This document shows positions 35,601-49,500 of a DNA stretch of 64,000 nucleotides, one piece after another (the first letter of the stretch is position 1; each line of letters opens with the position of its first letter). The notes beneath the pieces were generated by a model. That model searched no databases. It saw only the letters and a list, made by a program, of their open reading frames with translations, and was not told the DNA's origin. The stretch spans positions 96,892-160,891 of the forward strand of contig WBMW01002272.1 of assembly GCA_013396635.1 (NCBI GenBank), given 5' to 3'. The translations under genes were made by a program, and so were the position numbers. Origin of the DNA: Penelope pileata. Taxonomy: Eukaryota > Chordata > Aves > Galliformes > Cracidae.

Positions 35601-37933
35601 CAGTTGTCTGGGATACCATCACTGAGATGTGCACTGAGCTAGATGTCACTGAATATGGCCCTGTCATCGTGCACCCTCAAATTCCTGAGAGAATGTAATG
35701 AGATTAAAAACTGCTGTCCTTATCTAATTACTTCTCCTCTCTTTTTCCTGGAAAGGAAGTAAAGTAGTACGTGTCCGTAGTAAACCAACAGCTAGAAACC
35801 ATTTAATCTTGACATAACATTCTCAAATTTTAATTATGAGTCTATCAACCATGATGGTATCAAACCACATGTAGTCAATGCCACTACATCATCGTAGCTC
35901 TGAAGAAGCATCTTCTTTATCCAGATTAATTTTATACCAATTTCAGGCTTTTTTCCCCAAAAGCAAACCTAATGTTTCTACCTGTCCTCTACTCACTTCT
36001 GGTTCACATCAGTCTGTGTCAAAGAACAATAAAATGATAACATATAGCTCTGGGGAACACTGATGTTATATAAACTGCAGCATAATACTTACCGTATTAA
36101 ATTCAATTTTTCAATTTAGCTGTTCTGTCTGTTTTACTTGGCTTTAAACTAAACAAATCTCCAGTGCCAAATGCAGCAATTGGAACTGACCACCTACAGC
36201 ACAAGATTAAGGAAATGAAAAAACGCTGTGTATTTGTTCTGAAGCTTAAACCTTCTTCACTCCAGCAAAAGAACTTCATTGATTACAAACCACACTGCTC
36301 TAAATTAAATAAAATGGAAATATAATGAGCTATGCTGGAGTGAAATATAGTTTATTTAAAAGCGCTTTCAATCACATAAACTCTAAGGTAGGTCACTCTT
36401 TTGTTAAAGGAATTTTGCACGCTTTTCTGTGGAAAAACAGTTATCTGTAAACCTGGCAACTTTATGGTAAAAGACAACACGTAGTGAAAGGGACAGAAGT
36501 TAACTTCGTAAGAAGGCTTTTTACCTCTTCAATTTTTCCTTCTCTGTAAATAAAAAACTTCTTGACAGCATCACATCATTTGGGGTTTCAGGGAGCAAAG
36601 CCCTATTCCTCTACTGCATTCAGACCCCAGAGACCAGGCATGCGGAAGACCGGAGCCACAGGCTTCAACGGCACCTAGACTGAAATTTGTCAACATCTCT
36701 GTAACTGCTCTAGCATGAAGCAAGAAGGAATCTTCCTCCACTTGGCCCAATACAAAATGTGATCCATATTGATATTATTCTAATCCAAGTGAGCATGCCC
36801 ATTGAGAAACAATCATCAACAGATAAAAGAGATGATACCCAGAGGAAGGGTGGCCGTATTATCTGTTTCCTACAAAAGAAAGCTCATATTTTTTTCTGAA
36901 GCTTGCCAACTCCCATTATTTCTAATGTTTACCCAACCATCTAAAACCAAACAAAAATTAAGCCACAGATTATTTCAGAAATATAACAGAGAACAATATA
37001 ATGATCCCATTGGCTTTGTAGTCATTCTGATGGTTTCTCAAGTACAAGCAGGGATGGTTGGACGGTGTATTTTTCTAGTTAAAAATATGTTTATGCAGCT
37101 AAATTCTATTAAAGTCAACAAAAAGAATCTCATTACAGTTTGTATGTTAAAGAACACCAGAAGTATCATGGGTCCTTCTCTGTAAGCTCCCTCCCATTCC
37201 CTCTGACTGAAATGCAGTATTTATGATATCATTACATATAGATTCTAATGTTGTCCTTTATGTTCACTGTTAGGCCAAGACTGAGGAATCTCCACTGTGT
37301 TCAACTCTTACATAGTGAAAATCATTTCTGTTTTCCTATTTATTTGCAAGCTGCTTACACGCTTTATATTACTGTATACTTGTGTGAAATCCAAGAGGCT
37401 TGTTTAAGTTACAGGTCAGTTCAGGGAGGAAGAGAACCATATGAAAAGAGAAACATGAAAGAGTATGTCCAGAGCATACTCAGTACTAAGAATTCAAGGT
37501 CACTTGAAAGTATCTAAAATTAAACTTATGGAAACATCATGGAATTTAACCCAAATTATAATAAATGTTTAATAAGTAATTTCCTACCCATTTACAGGTT
37601 GATATTCATCACAGAGTTTCTACCGTCACTGTAGTTCATGATGCAGAATTAACACATTCAACAGCTGCTGCTAAGCCTGCTCTTTGCTTCAGTTCACCTG
37701 GTCCATGTACGGTAGCTTGGAAGCTCAGAAGAATTCAGTGAATCCTGATTAATGCACAAGATATCAACAATAAAGAGAGCTCTATAAAATTAAGAAAGAG
37801 ATACTGGTAAGAGGCATAAAGCACTGTCAGGCCTCAGTTTGCCATGTCCCTCCTTAAGGTAAGCAAGTCAGTAAGTTGTGCTCTCTCTTGAATGACTCTC
37901 ATGAAGGAAAGCATTAAGTCTGGTGACTCACTT
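32688..37933. other. Unique AT-rich sequence without a recognisable gene
   Basis: I recognise no exon or RNA gene. A somewhat GC-richer pocket at about 33760-33990 contains a 19-base near-palindrome (33829-33847). A fragment at 35126-35154 resembles an ancient amniote repeat. Open frames up to 127 codons (36802-37185) show no conserved motif and are taken as chance. Confidence 0.5.
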
Positions 37934-38025
37934 CATAGAATCATAGAATCCTTAGAGTTGGAAGGGACCTTCAAAGGTCATTTAATCCAACTCCCTTGCA
38001 ACGTATAAGGACATCTACAGCTAGA
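37934..38025 (-). mobile_element. CR1 LINE 3'-end fragment
   Basis: The + strand starts TCATAGAATCATAGAATCCT, two copies of the CR1 tail octamer in reverse complement. It continues AGAGTTGGAAGGGACCTTCA, TCCAACTCCC and then ACATCTACAGCTAGA. The order and sequence match the 3' UTR of the copy ending at 18415, so the two belong to similar subfamilies. Only about 90 bases are present, all noncoding. The tail is well preserved, suggesting a younger insertion than those at 17313 and 22129. Confidence 0.92.
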
Positions 38026-41000
38026 ATCATTAGTTAGAATCATCTACGTTAGTTCCGAGAGAGTGAATAGGAACTTTTACAAGGTCTCAGAAGAAACTGG
38101 GATTTTGAGCTGTATTACATTGTAGGTCATGAGAAAGCGAGAAGTCAAGAAAGATAGAAAAAAATGAAGACCAAAGGACTGAGAACAGGCATCACTTGAA
38201 AGGCCATGGAGCAAGTTAGGTGTGAAGTCTTCTCAAGAGCTAAAAATTATGACTCAGCCTATTATGGAAAGGCTTTTTAATACCATTCTCTAAAATGACA
38301 GGGAAATTTTAACTCAACTTATATTTAACAACTTCTCAAACTGTTACCTTTATCCACAGAGATAGCTCCTCCTGATATAGTTTACTAAGCTTCACTCCAG
38401 CAGAACTGTAATTGCAGCCTTAACCCACCAAGGCGTGCATAAAAGTGATCCTGTGAGCAGTTGAATTGGTTTTAGTGAAGTATGGATATGTTTAAGGTAT
38501 TCATACGTTTCTTAAATGCTTTGCTGGAGTATGGTTTAGATGAACAACATCACTGTTGTACATCAACCTTATCAGCCTGTCCAGCAGTGCAACAGAGCCA
38601 GCAAAACGTTAATGGAATTGTTAAGTCATTGGAAATAGGACATGCATAAGTCTATGAAACAATCTCGTGGAAGCATTTGTCTGAAATTAGTTCTTTTTTT
38701 TTCTCAAATTAGCTCATATTTCTGAGCAGGAGAACTGACTATGCTGTGCAAAAGTGGAGAAATCAAATAAAATTAAACACTAGGTTATTAATCAAATTAA
38801 TGGGTGGTGCCAAGTTGTATCTCAAAAGCACATCTGAAGGAAAAAGATTGTTCAAAGATCAGGTGCAGAACTTTATGCATTTTATGAATGACAGAGAAAT
38901 ATTATTATTCATGTATCTTATTAGTCCTGAATAACATCCTTTTAATTAAAAATAGTGCCTGCTAAATTTCCTGAATGGCATTTAGCAGCGATAAAGAAAA
39001 CAATCCACATTTCCTGTAAACACTTTGCTGCACATTAGAAATAATTATCAATTCATTTACTTAAATACCAGGCTTGTGTTACAATAGTCAATGAGGCTTG
39101 TGCTATACAACAAATTAGATTTCATAAACCAAGCATGATAAGAACATGAGGCCTATACTGAAAAATCAGGACATGGTGTTGAGCTCAGCAGGTAAAATTA
39201 TTGCTAAGGACCCAGGCAGCAGTAAACCACAGGGTTTTTGGGTTTTTTTGAAAAAAAAATTGGAAGATGCATACAATTCTGATAGGTGGCTCAGTACTCT
39301 TAAAATGCACCTCGGTATACATCTGTGGTTATGGTCCTCAATAGCTTTAAGACATAGCCTAGTTTATTTCAATTTTTCTCTTTTTCTCACTGTGCGAATG
39401 TTGTTTAGAGGATGCTGAACTCAATGCAAAGTCTTTGTATCAGTGATTCTGAATATAATTTATTAAAAAAAAAAACATGCATCATCTCAGTTTGCAGACA
39501 GACAATTGATAACAAGCACTACAATTTATTTACACTCTGCACCTGACTCAGAAGCCTATTTAAGATCTCTTGTGAAGCCCCTCTAACAAGTTCATCCCTT
39601 CTCATTGCATCCCAAGGACTTTGGGCCTTTGAGAGCATAGGCTGTATACAGGAGCATTATCAATGTCTTCATAATTTGCCTTAAGTAAAGGAGGCAAAAG
39701 TTTATCAGATGGCTCCTTTGCCCCAGGTGATTAGCTCGGTACTTTAGCTCAGAACTTCTTCTATTACTGTAGGATTGTTGTTGTAACCATGATGCAAGGA
39801 TATAAGAGAAGCAGAATGGAGAGCATCTCTCATTTAGCCAATAATTAGAGGTAGAAAAATACCTGGCAAATACCTATTCAAATCTGAAAAGTAGCAGCTA
39901 ACCTCCAGCTAAGTAGAGGCTGCAAACAATTGCTCCAAGTTTAACATACGGAAGCTAAGCAATTAAACAACTTAATAATCTTTTCTCCTTGTTTCAGAGC
40001 ACTATCTGTATATTATGATCTTAGTCTTTGCAGCAGGATGGGAAAAAATGTCAGCTGAGAACTGTGAGAAGCTAGTTAAAATGAAAAAGGAAAATATTAA
40101 AATGCCCCATAAAACCAATATCTCTACTTAATCCATGAAACTATTGCTTTAGTATCCAGTAAAATGATACACTTTTGTTTCCTAGGTTCTCCTCTGAACA
40201 TATTTTGTAAGTCTACCATGAGAATATGGAGATAAACTATTTCATGAAAAATATTCTCTAATTCGCAGTTGCTTCTATCACTTGCTGAGTAGCTGTCTCG
40301 GCTCAGTTTCACATACAGCAAATGGATAACTTTACTATCATTGCTGTCATTGGCACATCTAGTAGCTTGGGTGATCTTTACTTTGCTTCAGGACAACCAC
40401 ATGCAGAAATCATGGAGTGCAAAGCCCTGTTTTGCTTAACTTGAATTTAAGTAGTTACTTAGGTACCCATCAATCTTTGTATATATGTTCATATGCTTAA
40501 CAAAAATCTCCAGGCAAGTTGTGGATCAGATTCTAATTAATGATGTTCATGACAATAGGAACATGGTTTTCTTCCTATTGAGACAATATCAGGAAGGATT
40601 ATATATAAGCATAATCTTCCTGTAAATCTTTTCCTGTGATTGAACCAGGATAATTAGAACTAGTCTTGCCAAAACCACCAACAACCTAATTCTATAAAGC
40701 CATCTGGGGCTGAAGGCCAATAATTTTGGAAGTAAATACAATAGTTAAATTCATCAGCCTGATGGAAACAAAATGAAGACATAGAAAAAAGTACAACCTA
40801 GAATACATGCTGCTTATATTCTGTTCAAGTTACTTTAATATATTTTTTCAGCTTTACATTAATGAGATTACCAATATTATACTCATTTTTTTCAACCAAG
40901 AGTAAGACCCTCATCTAGTACATCCTGCATGCAAATTCTCACTCCAAATAGCTTGGTATCCAAATAAGCAACATGAGAGAGAAGGAGGAAGCTAGTTATG

Positions 41001-43762
41001 CTGTCTCCAGTGCACCTCTAGAGGCCAACACACACAGATACATGCAGTCTCTCCATGCGTGGAATGATGGCAGAGTTAGCAGTTTAGCCCAAACAGAGTT
41101 ACAGGTTAGGATTTATGAAAATGAACCCAAAGGGTGACATCATCAAAACATCATCTCCAAATCAAAGATCAACCTGAACTAACTTCAGATAATTGATGTT
41201 TGAATCTTTTCCCTAAACACAGCTATCCAATGTCATTTGAGATCTGTCAGGGCACCAAGGACATCTGCAAGAGGTTGGCAGATACCATGCAGGGTCTAGA
41301 GAAAATCTGCAGGCATCTGCATCAGCAGCAGTAGGGCAGATGTGGTGGCCTGCAGCATCTCACATGGCTTAGAAGTCTATGATGATAAGCAACTAAAACA
41401 AACCTTACCTGGTAAACATCATCTGCTTCTTCTAGGCCGTCTCTATAACCAGAAGAATGAGATACTGATCTTCAGTGAAACAAACAGCTCTCTGGAGGTG
41501 CCACTCCTTCTCCACTGTCTTTAGAGTGAATCTTGGCCAACAGTGCCCATGAAGAAAGTTCATAATTTAGGCACTGTGTTCTTTATTGCATATGATTTTT
41601 GCTATCTTCTAGAAAACGTATCCTAACTAGCCTTAGGCAAAAGGTTCAGTGTTTCCCATTGCTATTTTGTTTTGATTTTTTCCCATAATCTTGTATATAT
41701 TCTTTAATTTAATTAAGGATTTATTTAAATGGTAAAAAAAACAATAATAATAAAAAAAATGCTAAGTGTATACGGAAAACAGAACAATCAATCTAATAAA
41801 TGAACAAAAACTACCAAAAAAACCTCAACACCACAGCACTCATTATGTCTTCGTCAGAGGGCACTTCTAACCACACTTTGGAAAAATTACATTCTCAGCA
41901 ACAAAGTGCCAGATTTAGTCTAGAGCACCCAGGCTTCGAAACAGCAAACCAACATAACGATGATGCTGAAACACCATGAAGTAAGAGAGAGCTACTCTCT
42001 CTCAAAAGAGCTCTTCCAAATCAGAACTGAATTTTGGCCTATTATGAATTAAATGTATCTGTGAACGTTCAAAATTTCCTTGTAAATATAGAAACCGTAA
42101 CATTATCTTATCTGAGATTTTGGCTTTAGTACCACCCCCATCATCACTGGAAGTGCTTGTTTATTGTAAATACTTTCTGGTCTCAGTGAGAGTTTCAATA
42201 TTTCTCATTAGTTTTACCATTCAAGTAAGACCTTAAATGAATGCAGCCTTTTATACTGCTTTTATATTGACCCTCCCTGCTCAACCACAAAACGTTACAC
42301 TTTCCTTGGAAAAATCCATTCAACCATGATAAAACCTGGATTTCTTAAGAATGATTGATATATAAGGAAATTCTACACAACAAAATGAATGACAGTCAAA
42401 ACATGGCAATTAGGATCAACTCTGCCGACAGAGACTTGGCATGAATGGTTTCATCTAGATCTTCTTATATAGGGTGAACAACAAGGAAGTCAATCAGTTT
42501 GTGATGCTGAACAGAACTCATTTCTCAGGTGACAAACAGTCTATATATTAATATTCAATTTATATTATTGCTTCCAAAACTATTCAAACAGTTGAGAAGC
42601 ATCCTATGTCTAGAAACATGTACAGATGAGATCACTGTACCAAAATGGTCTCACTGTATGCTGAACAAAAGTTAGACAAAAATTTATTTTAGAGGACAAA
42701 AAATTAAATCCTCTTACATGCCCAGTGCTTCTAAGCTTCCTTCTGTTCACATAGAAACATGTTGTTCAAGGACACTTATTCATTCCAGCTGTGAGAAAGA
42801 CAGTTCCACACTTGTCTAGCCTGTACCCCCACCTCTAACTGAAGAATGGAATATTACGCACACTGGTAGGGCAAGTTCTATTTCTTTTGGTTTGGTAAAC
42901 TCACACATCTATCTGAGATCAGAAAAAAATACATTTGTTTAACCTTAATTTAAACCTCTTCAAGGCTTCTTGAAGTCTTCATCTTCTATGCTCAAATACT
43001 GGCTCTATTCCAATAGTACACAAGAAAGACGAATAGTAACATCATCTTTCTGGAGTCAACCTTCAGTAGAGTAATATGCTATATGTATGCACATTTACAG
43101 AAATAGGCCATTACATGTTGCAGTTCTATTGTGTTTTAGGTTGCAGCCTGTTAGCGTAAGTGTAACCATGCTAACGGTTTGTTTATTTCTGAGGACAATG
43201 GGGAAAACTTAACAGAATGACTTCAGGTTAGAGTAGAAAACTTTCTCTTCTTACTCGTCCTTCTTCTCTTTCCAGAACTCTCGGGTTTCTAGATTCAATA
43301 TAAAAATAACTAGTACATGTTTCTAAATCTTGGAATATAATGTAGGACTTTTATTATATGGAACCACATGGTCCTTGGAAGAACATTATCAAAAAAAAAA
43401 AAAAGACTGTCAAATCCTAGTAAAAACAACATATTTTGCAAATATGGCTGTGCTGTTTGTTAACACTTCTGAAAGACACAGGCTTTGCAGATAGTTTGAG
43501 TTTTCCTGTCCAGGCACTCACAGGCACTGCTTATTTTATTTTTTCTTCTAAATCACACTATGATCCTATACGTGTGAAGGACTTGAGTGTACTCAAATAA
43601 GAATTTGCAAGAAATTAAATTACATGACAGGTAGGGAAAATTTTAGAGTAAAGCAGCCAACCTGAAGTATATCATGATATCATTGAAGGTAAAGAAATTT
43701 GTAAAGAGACTTTTTGCATAGTGAAATTCCTACGAAGATTGTATTTTGCATGGTATATACAC
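38026..43762. other. Unique AT-rich sequence without a recognisable gene
   Basis: I see no supported exon, RNA gene or recent transposon. An A14 run lies at 43391-43404. Open frames reach 90 codons and look random. Confidence 0.5.
43391..43404. repeat. Poly(A) run, 14 A
   Basis: Homopolymer without a recognised retroposed body. Confidence 0.85.
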
Positions 43763-44043
43763 GCGTCGCTCCGAAAGTGATGCCTCCTATTTATTTCCAT
43801 GGAAACGAGAACAGAGAGAGCACAATCACACTATTGGATAGATCCAATTCTCAGCTACAAAACACTATGTTTCAACACATTCACCATCATTAGCTATGCA
43901 TTTTCACTTTCAATGAACGAGAGCCTGTACACCGCACTCAAAAATCGGCACCAGCAGAGGTGACCCGCTGTCGCTGTCACCACTGCTGAAATGCAACACT
44001 CACTGCCTCAGAGCTGACATCCACTGTTTGGTCTCCATAAACA
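43763..44043 (-). mobile_element. Galluhop (mariner-like) fragment, 3' end of element
   Basis: It begins on the + strand with the terminal inverted repeat TCGCTCCGAAAGTGATGCCT followed by CCTATTTATTTCCATGGAAA, the reverse complement of the right end of the copy at 54588-55103. The match continues through CTCAGCTACAAAACACTA, CATTAGCTATGCATTTTC and CACCAGCAGAGGTGACC to GGTCTCCATAAACA, where homology stops. The transposase reading on the minus strand is interrupted by stops. Like copy 54588 it joins the N-terminal part of the transposase directly to the extreme C-terminus, so both descend from an internally deleted element. Confidence 0.9.
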
Positions 44044-45740
44044 TCCTTTGCCATGATATGGTCCAAAAGGAAATGGTTTAAATCTGTAAACACTCCAGCC
44101 CTGTTAAAAGCGGTTCTACCAGGCAACAATCTATTGCTTTTAATCCTTAAAAGAATACATTATTTTTCTCTAATGCATACACATAGCCCCTCTTCAGCCT
44201 TTTTAGAGTGATGCCATGTTAATCTGCTGTGTCAGAGAAAACTCATGTAACAAAGCAGGCGCTCTTAGGAATCATATCACGTCATGTTAGGCTCACAGAT
44301 AAATGGGCATTAGCTATAGATAGAGATACCAGTTCATCAAACTCCTTCATATGTCTGGTATCTTATCTTGGATTATGTACTATCAAGTTCAATTTAACAT
44401 TTGGTAAGTTATTAGTGTGTAATTGTTTTCATATATTTATACATTAAATACAAGAGTGGATGTAATCTGAAGCACAACTGAATTTTCTCTCCCTCTGCTA
44501 CAATATAGACAATCATGATTTATTATGATAGGTAATTTGCCTGCAAGGAATTGCATTTTTTCAAGAAGTAAAATACAAATTTGGGTCTCTGAAGAATTTT
44601 TAGGGTTTTTTTCCCTTTCTGTCTCGTCTGTAAGTTTTCTTTATAGCTTGGGAGTTTCATGACTCAGAAGCACTAGAGCACAGGTATGTTGTCAGATTTG
44701 CTTTCTGTCATTTAATTTAAATGAAATCAATTTTCTGTACCTCTAGATGATACATTTCTAAGGCATGCCTTTCCATTTGTAAGTATCTCCTGATTTTCTT
44801 TAAGTTCTGAAGTAGCTACTTTGCTCCACCACACTGCAAAAAACATAATGTACCAAAATTAAGAAAAAAATCTTTTAGAAATTGTTATGAAATCAAATTT
44901 GTTTTTAAATTCAAGAAAGTACAAATTGCTTATTGTGAGAACACAATCAGATAAAATAGATAACACTATTCTAAATGTATAAATGAATAACTCATTTTTT
45001 CTGTATCTTAGCATGCTACTAAAAATGTAATTAAATTAACTAAATATTAGTTAAATTAATGATGTGTTTCCATATGAATTTCTAGAGTGGATGAGGAATC
45101 AGCCTTATGGCTCATACTCTCGAAGAGAAGTCATTTCATTTTTTATCTACATATTTGTCTACCCTAGCTCAGATTTTGGACTGTATTTTTTAAAGGCAAT
45201 GAGAGATTTAATAGCCAAGATAATGAAGAGTGGACAGATTTACACATCCTTTCTTCCCTAACTGCTTCTGATCTTCAGGGGAGTATTTGTCACACCACCA
45301 TTCAGACTATTTGGAAAGTAGCCGGACTTTTTCACGTTTCCTGGCATGACTGCAAGGAGACCTGTGTCATATGGCTGCCTCCCATTTTGTTTCTCCAAAG
45401 TACTTTTGTGTCCTGGTTTCATCTTGGCATTTAGGACTGCTTTACATTGCCACAGGACTTTTTATTTGATAAGAAGCCCTAAAATCGGGCTCTTTGTTCA
45501 AATTTGCATCTTTTGTTTTTAAATATACCCAGACATGAAATGGATGGTTGCAAAGATGTTATGATAACAGCTCTGACTGACTCTGATTTCTAGGCATGAA
45601 GCACAAGATATCTTGTGGGAGTATTAAGAAAGAGGAGATGTGAAGCAAGTAGAGAAATTTCAGAGCAAAGCAAAACGTATGATCAGATGCAAGACTGAAA
45701 GAATCGGGCTGGTCTAAAAGAACAGACAGCCATATCAGTT

Positions 45741-45760
45741 CACATACATACATACATACC
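45741..45760. repeat. (CATA)n microsatellite
   Basis: About four units of the tetranucleotide CATA/ACAT. Confidence 0.85.
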
Positions 45761-46344
45761 AGCTTGCTGCAATGAAGTTAGTAAAGATCAGTCTCTGTAC
45801 TGGGAATAAAATAAAAAAAATTCTGAACACTTCAGCATAGAAGATGCAGGTTAGTCTGGGAAAATGTTTCAGCTGGAAGGCTAATACATATTCAAATAGA
45901 CTGAAAAGTTTGTGAGACCAACATCACACTAAGAAAAGGGTAGGCAGATGTGTCAGGCATTCATAGGACTGATCATGACTTTAGTTCAGAGATGAACTTG
46001 ATAAACATTCTAATTCTTTTCTAGGCTTGTAGACTAAAATTTGAAATTGAGCTCACTAGTAAAATGTAATACCAGGACTATGAATTTTCTTCATAAGTAC
46101 CACTATGCTAAGGACCAGAGGTTCACTAGATTGCCAAAATATTCTAATACTCAAAGTTCAGTGAGGTCCTGATCCATACTGATAAAGAGAAGACTGAATT
46201 CATTCTCCTTCCTAAAAAAAAAAGGAGGGTAAGAGGAAGGACATTCATTTGCTTGAGAAAGGTAACCAGTATTTTTTCATTCAGTTCTTCAAAAGATGTT
46301 TTATTGTGATTATTTTTCACGTGTTCTATGTGCACGTATTACAG

Positions 46345-46519
46345 AAGAATCTCATAGGTTTTTGCAGAAGTCTTATCTGAATATACTGCAAGATGAGTTC
46401 CAGTTCCAGCTGTCCAGTTCCATCTCTGGATCAGAGCCAGAATTACTGTATAAAATTCAGCTTTCAAAATCATATTTAGCTGGAATGGATTTGACTTCAG
46501 AGAAGCTATATATGAACAA
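46345..46519 (+). other. Candidate internal coding exon (unverified)
   Basis: A pyrimidine-leaning stretch and ATTACAG end at 46344, and a good donor, CAA followed by GTAAGTA, starts at 46520. The 175 bases between are fully open in one frame, giving residues such as EESHRFLQKSYLNILQDEF near the start and LYKIQLSKSYLAGMDL further on. Taken as an exon it would enter in phase 1 and leave in phase 2. The composition is more protein-like than other frames in the window, but I recognise no domain and see no partner exon nearby. Splice-like borders around a 58-codon open stretch can occur by chance in 64 kb, so confidence is low. Confidence 0.2.
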
Positions 46520-49500
46520 GTAAGTATACGCTACTTATTAGCAGACAGAAATAGCTGAACTGAGTTGATGCAGACTATTTATAGAAAATAATGTTACATG
46601 GCTTGACTCAGAGCAGAAGATACTTAATGTTTTCCATTTTCTTTCAACTTGAGGACAGAAAGCAAGGCAGGTCAAGCTCTGTTCAGTAATATGGTACAGA
46701 ACAGTAGAAAATATGTCCCATCTAGTAGCAGAAAGCTTCATAGTCACACTACTAACCTTTGGTTCTAGGTCTTTGTAGTGAAAATGTAACATATTGTGAT
46801 ACCAGCTACTGATTCCAAAAGGACAGGTGTGCATTGGGCACTGCAGAACCTGTGCAAATACAAATAAAATAATAATAATAATCTTAATCTTGAAGCCTTT
46901 ACCATCTAAGGAAACTGCAAAGATTTGAACGCGTACCTAGCAGCATGTATTTTGTATTGGCCACAGTCCACATTCTTCCTTTGACTTAGGCAGGATTAGT
47001 CCTACTTGAACTTTTCAAATGGACAAATAAAAGACAAATGACATGAGTGTAACATTTCAAACCAAACAAATCTAAGTTAAATATGCAGTATTGTTATATG
47101 AGTCCTGACAATTTCTGGTGAAATGTAACATTAAGGGCTGTCTGCTTCTAATTCCAATTCCTTTCTAGTGGTGACAGAAGCCATGAGACTGCTACAGCAA
47201 CCTGGGACGCTCAGTATACTTGCTTCTATTTTTTTTCCTTGTAGCAATTGTTCAGAGAACACACCAGAGACTGACATCTGAGGATGTGTGTTTCTCATAG
47301 AATACACCAGGGCTGGCTAGCTGAGAAGAGAAAACTTGAAAGGGAAGGCAGGTTGACTTCAATGGGAATGCACCATGATGAAGGTGAAGATTTGACCCAG
47401 AAAGGTCTGCGTGTTTCTGAACAAACGGAATTATCTTTTGTGCTTCTCAAAGATGGGTTGCTTAAAGAAAGTGCAGAAGTTTATCTCCCAGATCACATCT
47501 TTGAGTGAAACTATTTTCTGATATTCTTTAAAAAAAAAAAAGCCCTCCTACTTTACTTTTGAACTACAGGGAAATTTTAAACTCTAAACTTTCTTTAACT
47601 CTGCATTTCATAAATGTAGTGCATTAATCCTGGCAATTTGTTAGCATTTAGATTTTTATTAATTCCAAGTATACCTCTTTGCATGCATCTCTTGATTCCT
47701 TTCTTGCAGTCAGAACATGTTTTCTAACCAGTTGCTTAGCAAATTTGGCCCTATACTTGTGTTACAGGGTATTTGTATTGAACACAAATACCGTGATATA
47801 AATGAGGATACAAACTGTGTTTGATCATGAATAGTCGAGTCCTGTTTCCTCTGCAAAAGCTAAACTGTCTCCGTCCTTGGCTCTATAATACTCTTATCCA
47901 CGAAAATACCATTTTCATCATTCTGAAACATTTTTTAATCTACTGAAATTATTGCAATTTCCTTAGGATTATTTGATTGATACAGTTTAATTAAGGTAGC
48001 ATTTAAAATATTTCTTATATCTGCTGGCATATTTTTTAATATTTAGGCATATTTCAGAATACCATCTCCATTTTTTCTGATGTAAATTACCCACTAAATT
48101 TAAATGAATTGCTGTCTTTTCTCCTGACTCCTACAAATCTTTTCTCTGAAAAATTCATAGAGCAAATGAGCAAGTACAAATTTTTGTCTTTCTGACGCTG
48201 ATACCTACTGCCTACCAAGTGCTGATATTAGAATGTTATGTTTTAGATTGTTGTAACACATCGATTAAATTCAATATTATAAAGATAAATAGTTAATAGC
48301 CATGTGTCCAAATAGAAGAATATCCGATATAGATGCCATTTTGTCATGCTGCAGTGTTTAAATACTTTCCAGTACAGTTCAGCATATTCCTGCTAATCCT
48401 GAAACACATCCTATAACTGATTAAAGGTGACCAGTATCAAGGAGAAGAAACATAGAGAGATGCACTATAAAAAGTGAGCTAATAACATTAAACTGTGGAA
48501 AATCATTTTCAAAATGTCTGAATCTAGACTTCTGCTTTATAAATCACAACCCAGAAGAAGCTGGGGATTCAGCCAGATCTCATTAATTGCACAAGAATAG
48601 GAACCATAAAGACTGAAATTTATGTAAAATCAGTTCAGTGGCCTATTCTTTTATGGGAACTATTTGGAATCGATCTGTATCTGCAACTCTTCTATGGGAA
48701 ATGGGGAGAAGAGCTACAGCAGGTGCTTTAAAGTAATAAGGGATTTCCTATGAAACTCAGTGGACTGATGACTCACCAGTTTAATTATGGCCTTACTCTT
48801 CAGTTATAAAAGCAGAACAATTATTTTTAAAAGGCTCTTGTTGAGTAAATGAGTTTGAACAGAAAATCTTTCATAGGGAAAAAAAGATACCCATATTTTA
48901 TTTTAAGGAGTTTAAGATTTATAGAGAATGTCTTCAGACTACCACCATACTGATTAGCATTGTCTGAGAGCCCCGGAGTAACTAGAGGGGTTTTAAGTAG
49001 TTGTTTTTGTGCAGGCTGGCTTTTCCTCATTTCTTTTTTTTTTTATTTTTCCTGTTCAGCTGTTTGATTTATTCTTAAATTTCGTATATCCCAGAGAGAC
49101 ATAGCCATAGTTCATACTGCTTCAGTTGGAGTGCTGCTGGGTTTCTGGTTTTTTTTTTAAATAAACAACTAAAATTACTATTTCCTCTTTTTACAATACA
49201 GTTCACTTTTAGCAGGCTTCATATGTCTGGAAACCAGGTGAACCATACAATTGTGAATTACCTCTTGTTGCTGTCAATGAGAATTTTACCCACCTCAGAT
49301 GGGATGACAGGAGGGTCTATCTTCTTGGTTTTGAATCCCAGTACCTTGGCCTGCAGCAAATAGCAGCTATTCCTCTGGAATCCTCCCAGAGCAATGGAGT
49401 TCTGTATCAGTCCTGGAAACATTATCTGCCTCCTGTGACCCTTCTGCAATGGGCACTGCAGAGAGCAGAAAAGATGTGTCTAGGATAACGTTCCTCTTTT

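Noticed and set aside
36802..37185. 127-codon open frame on the + strand
   Set aside because: Composition follows the local base content; no recognisable domain or conserved motif.
41009..41030. CACCTCTAGAGGCC resembles a CTCF core
   Set aside because: Two core positions mismatch, and the short palindrome CCTCTAGAGG explains the resemblance as well.
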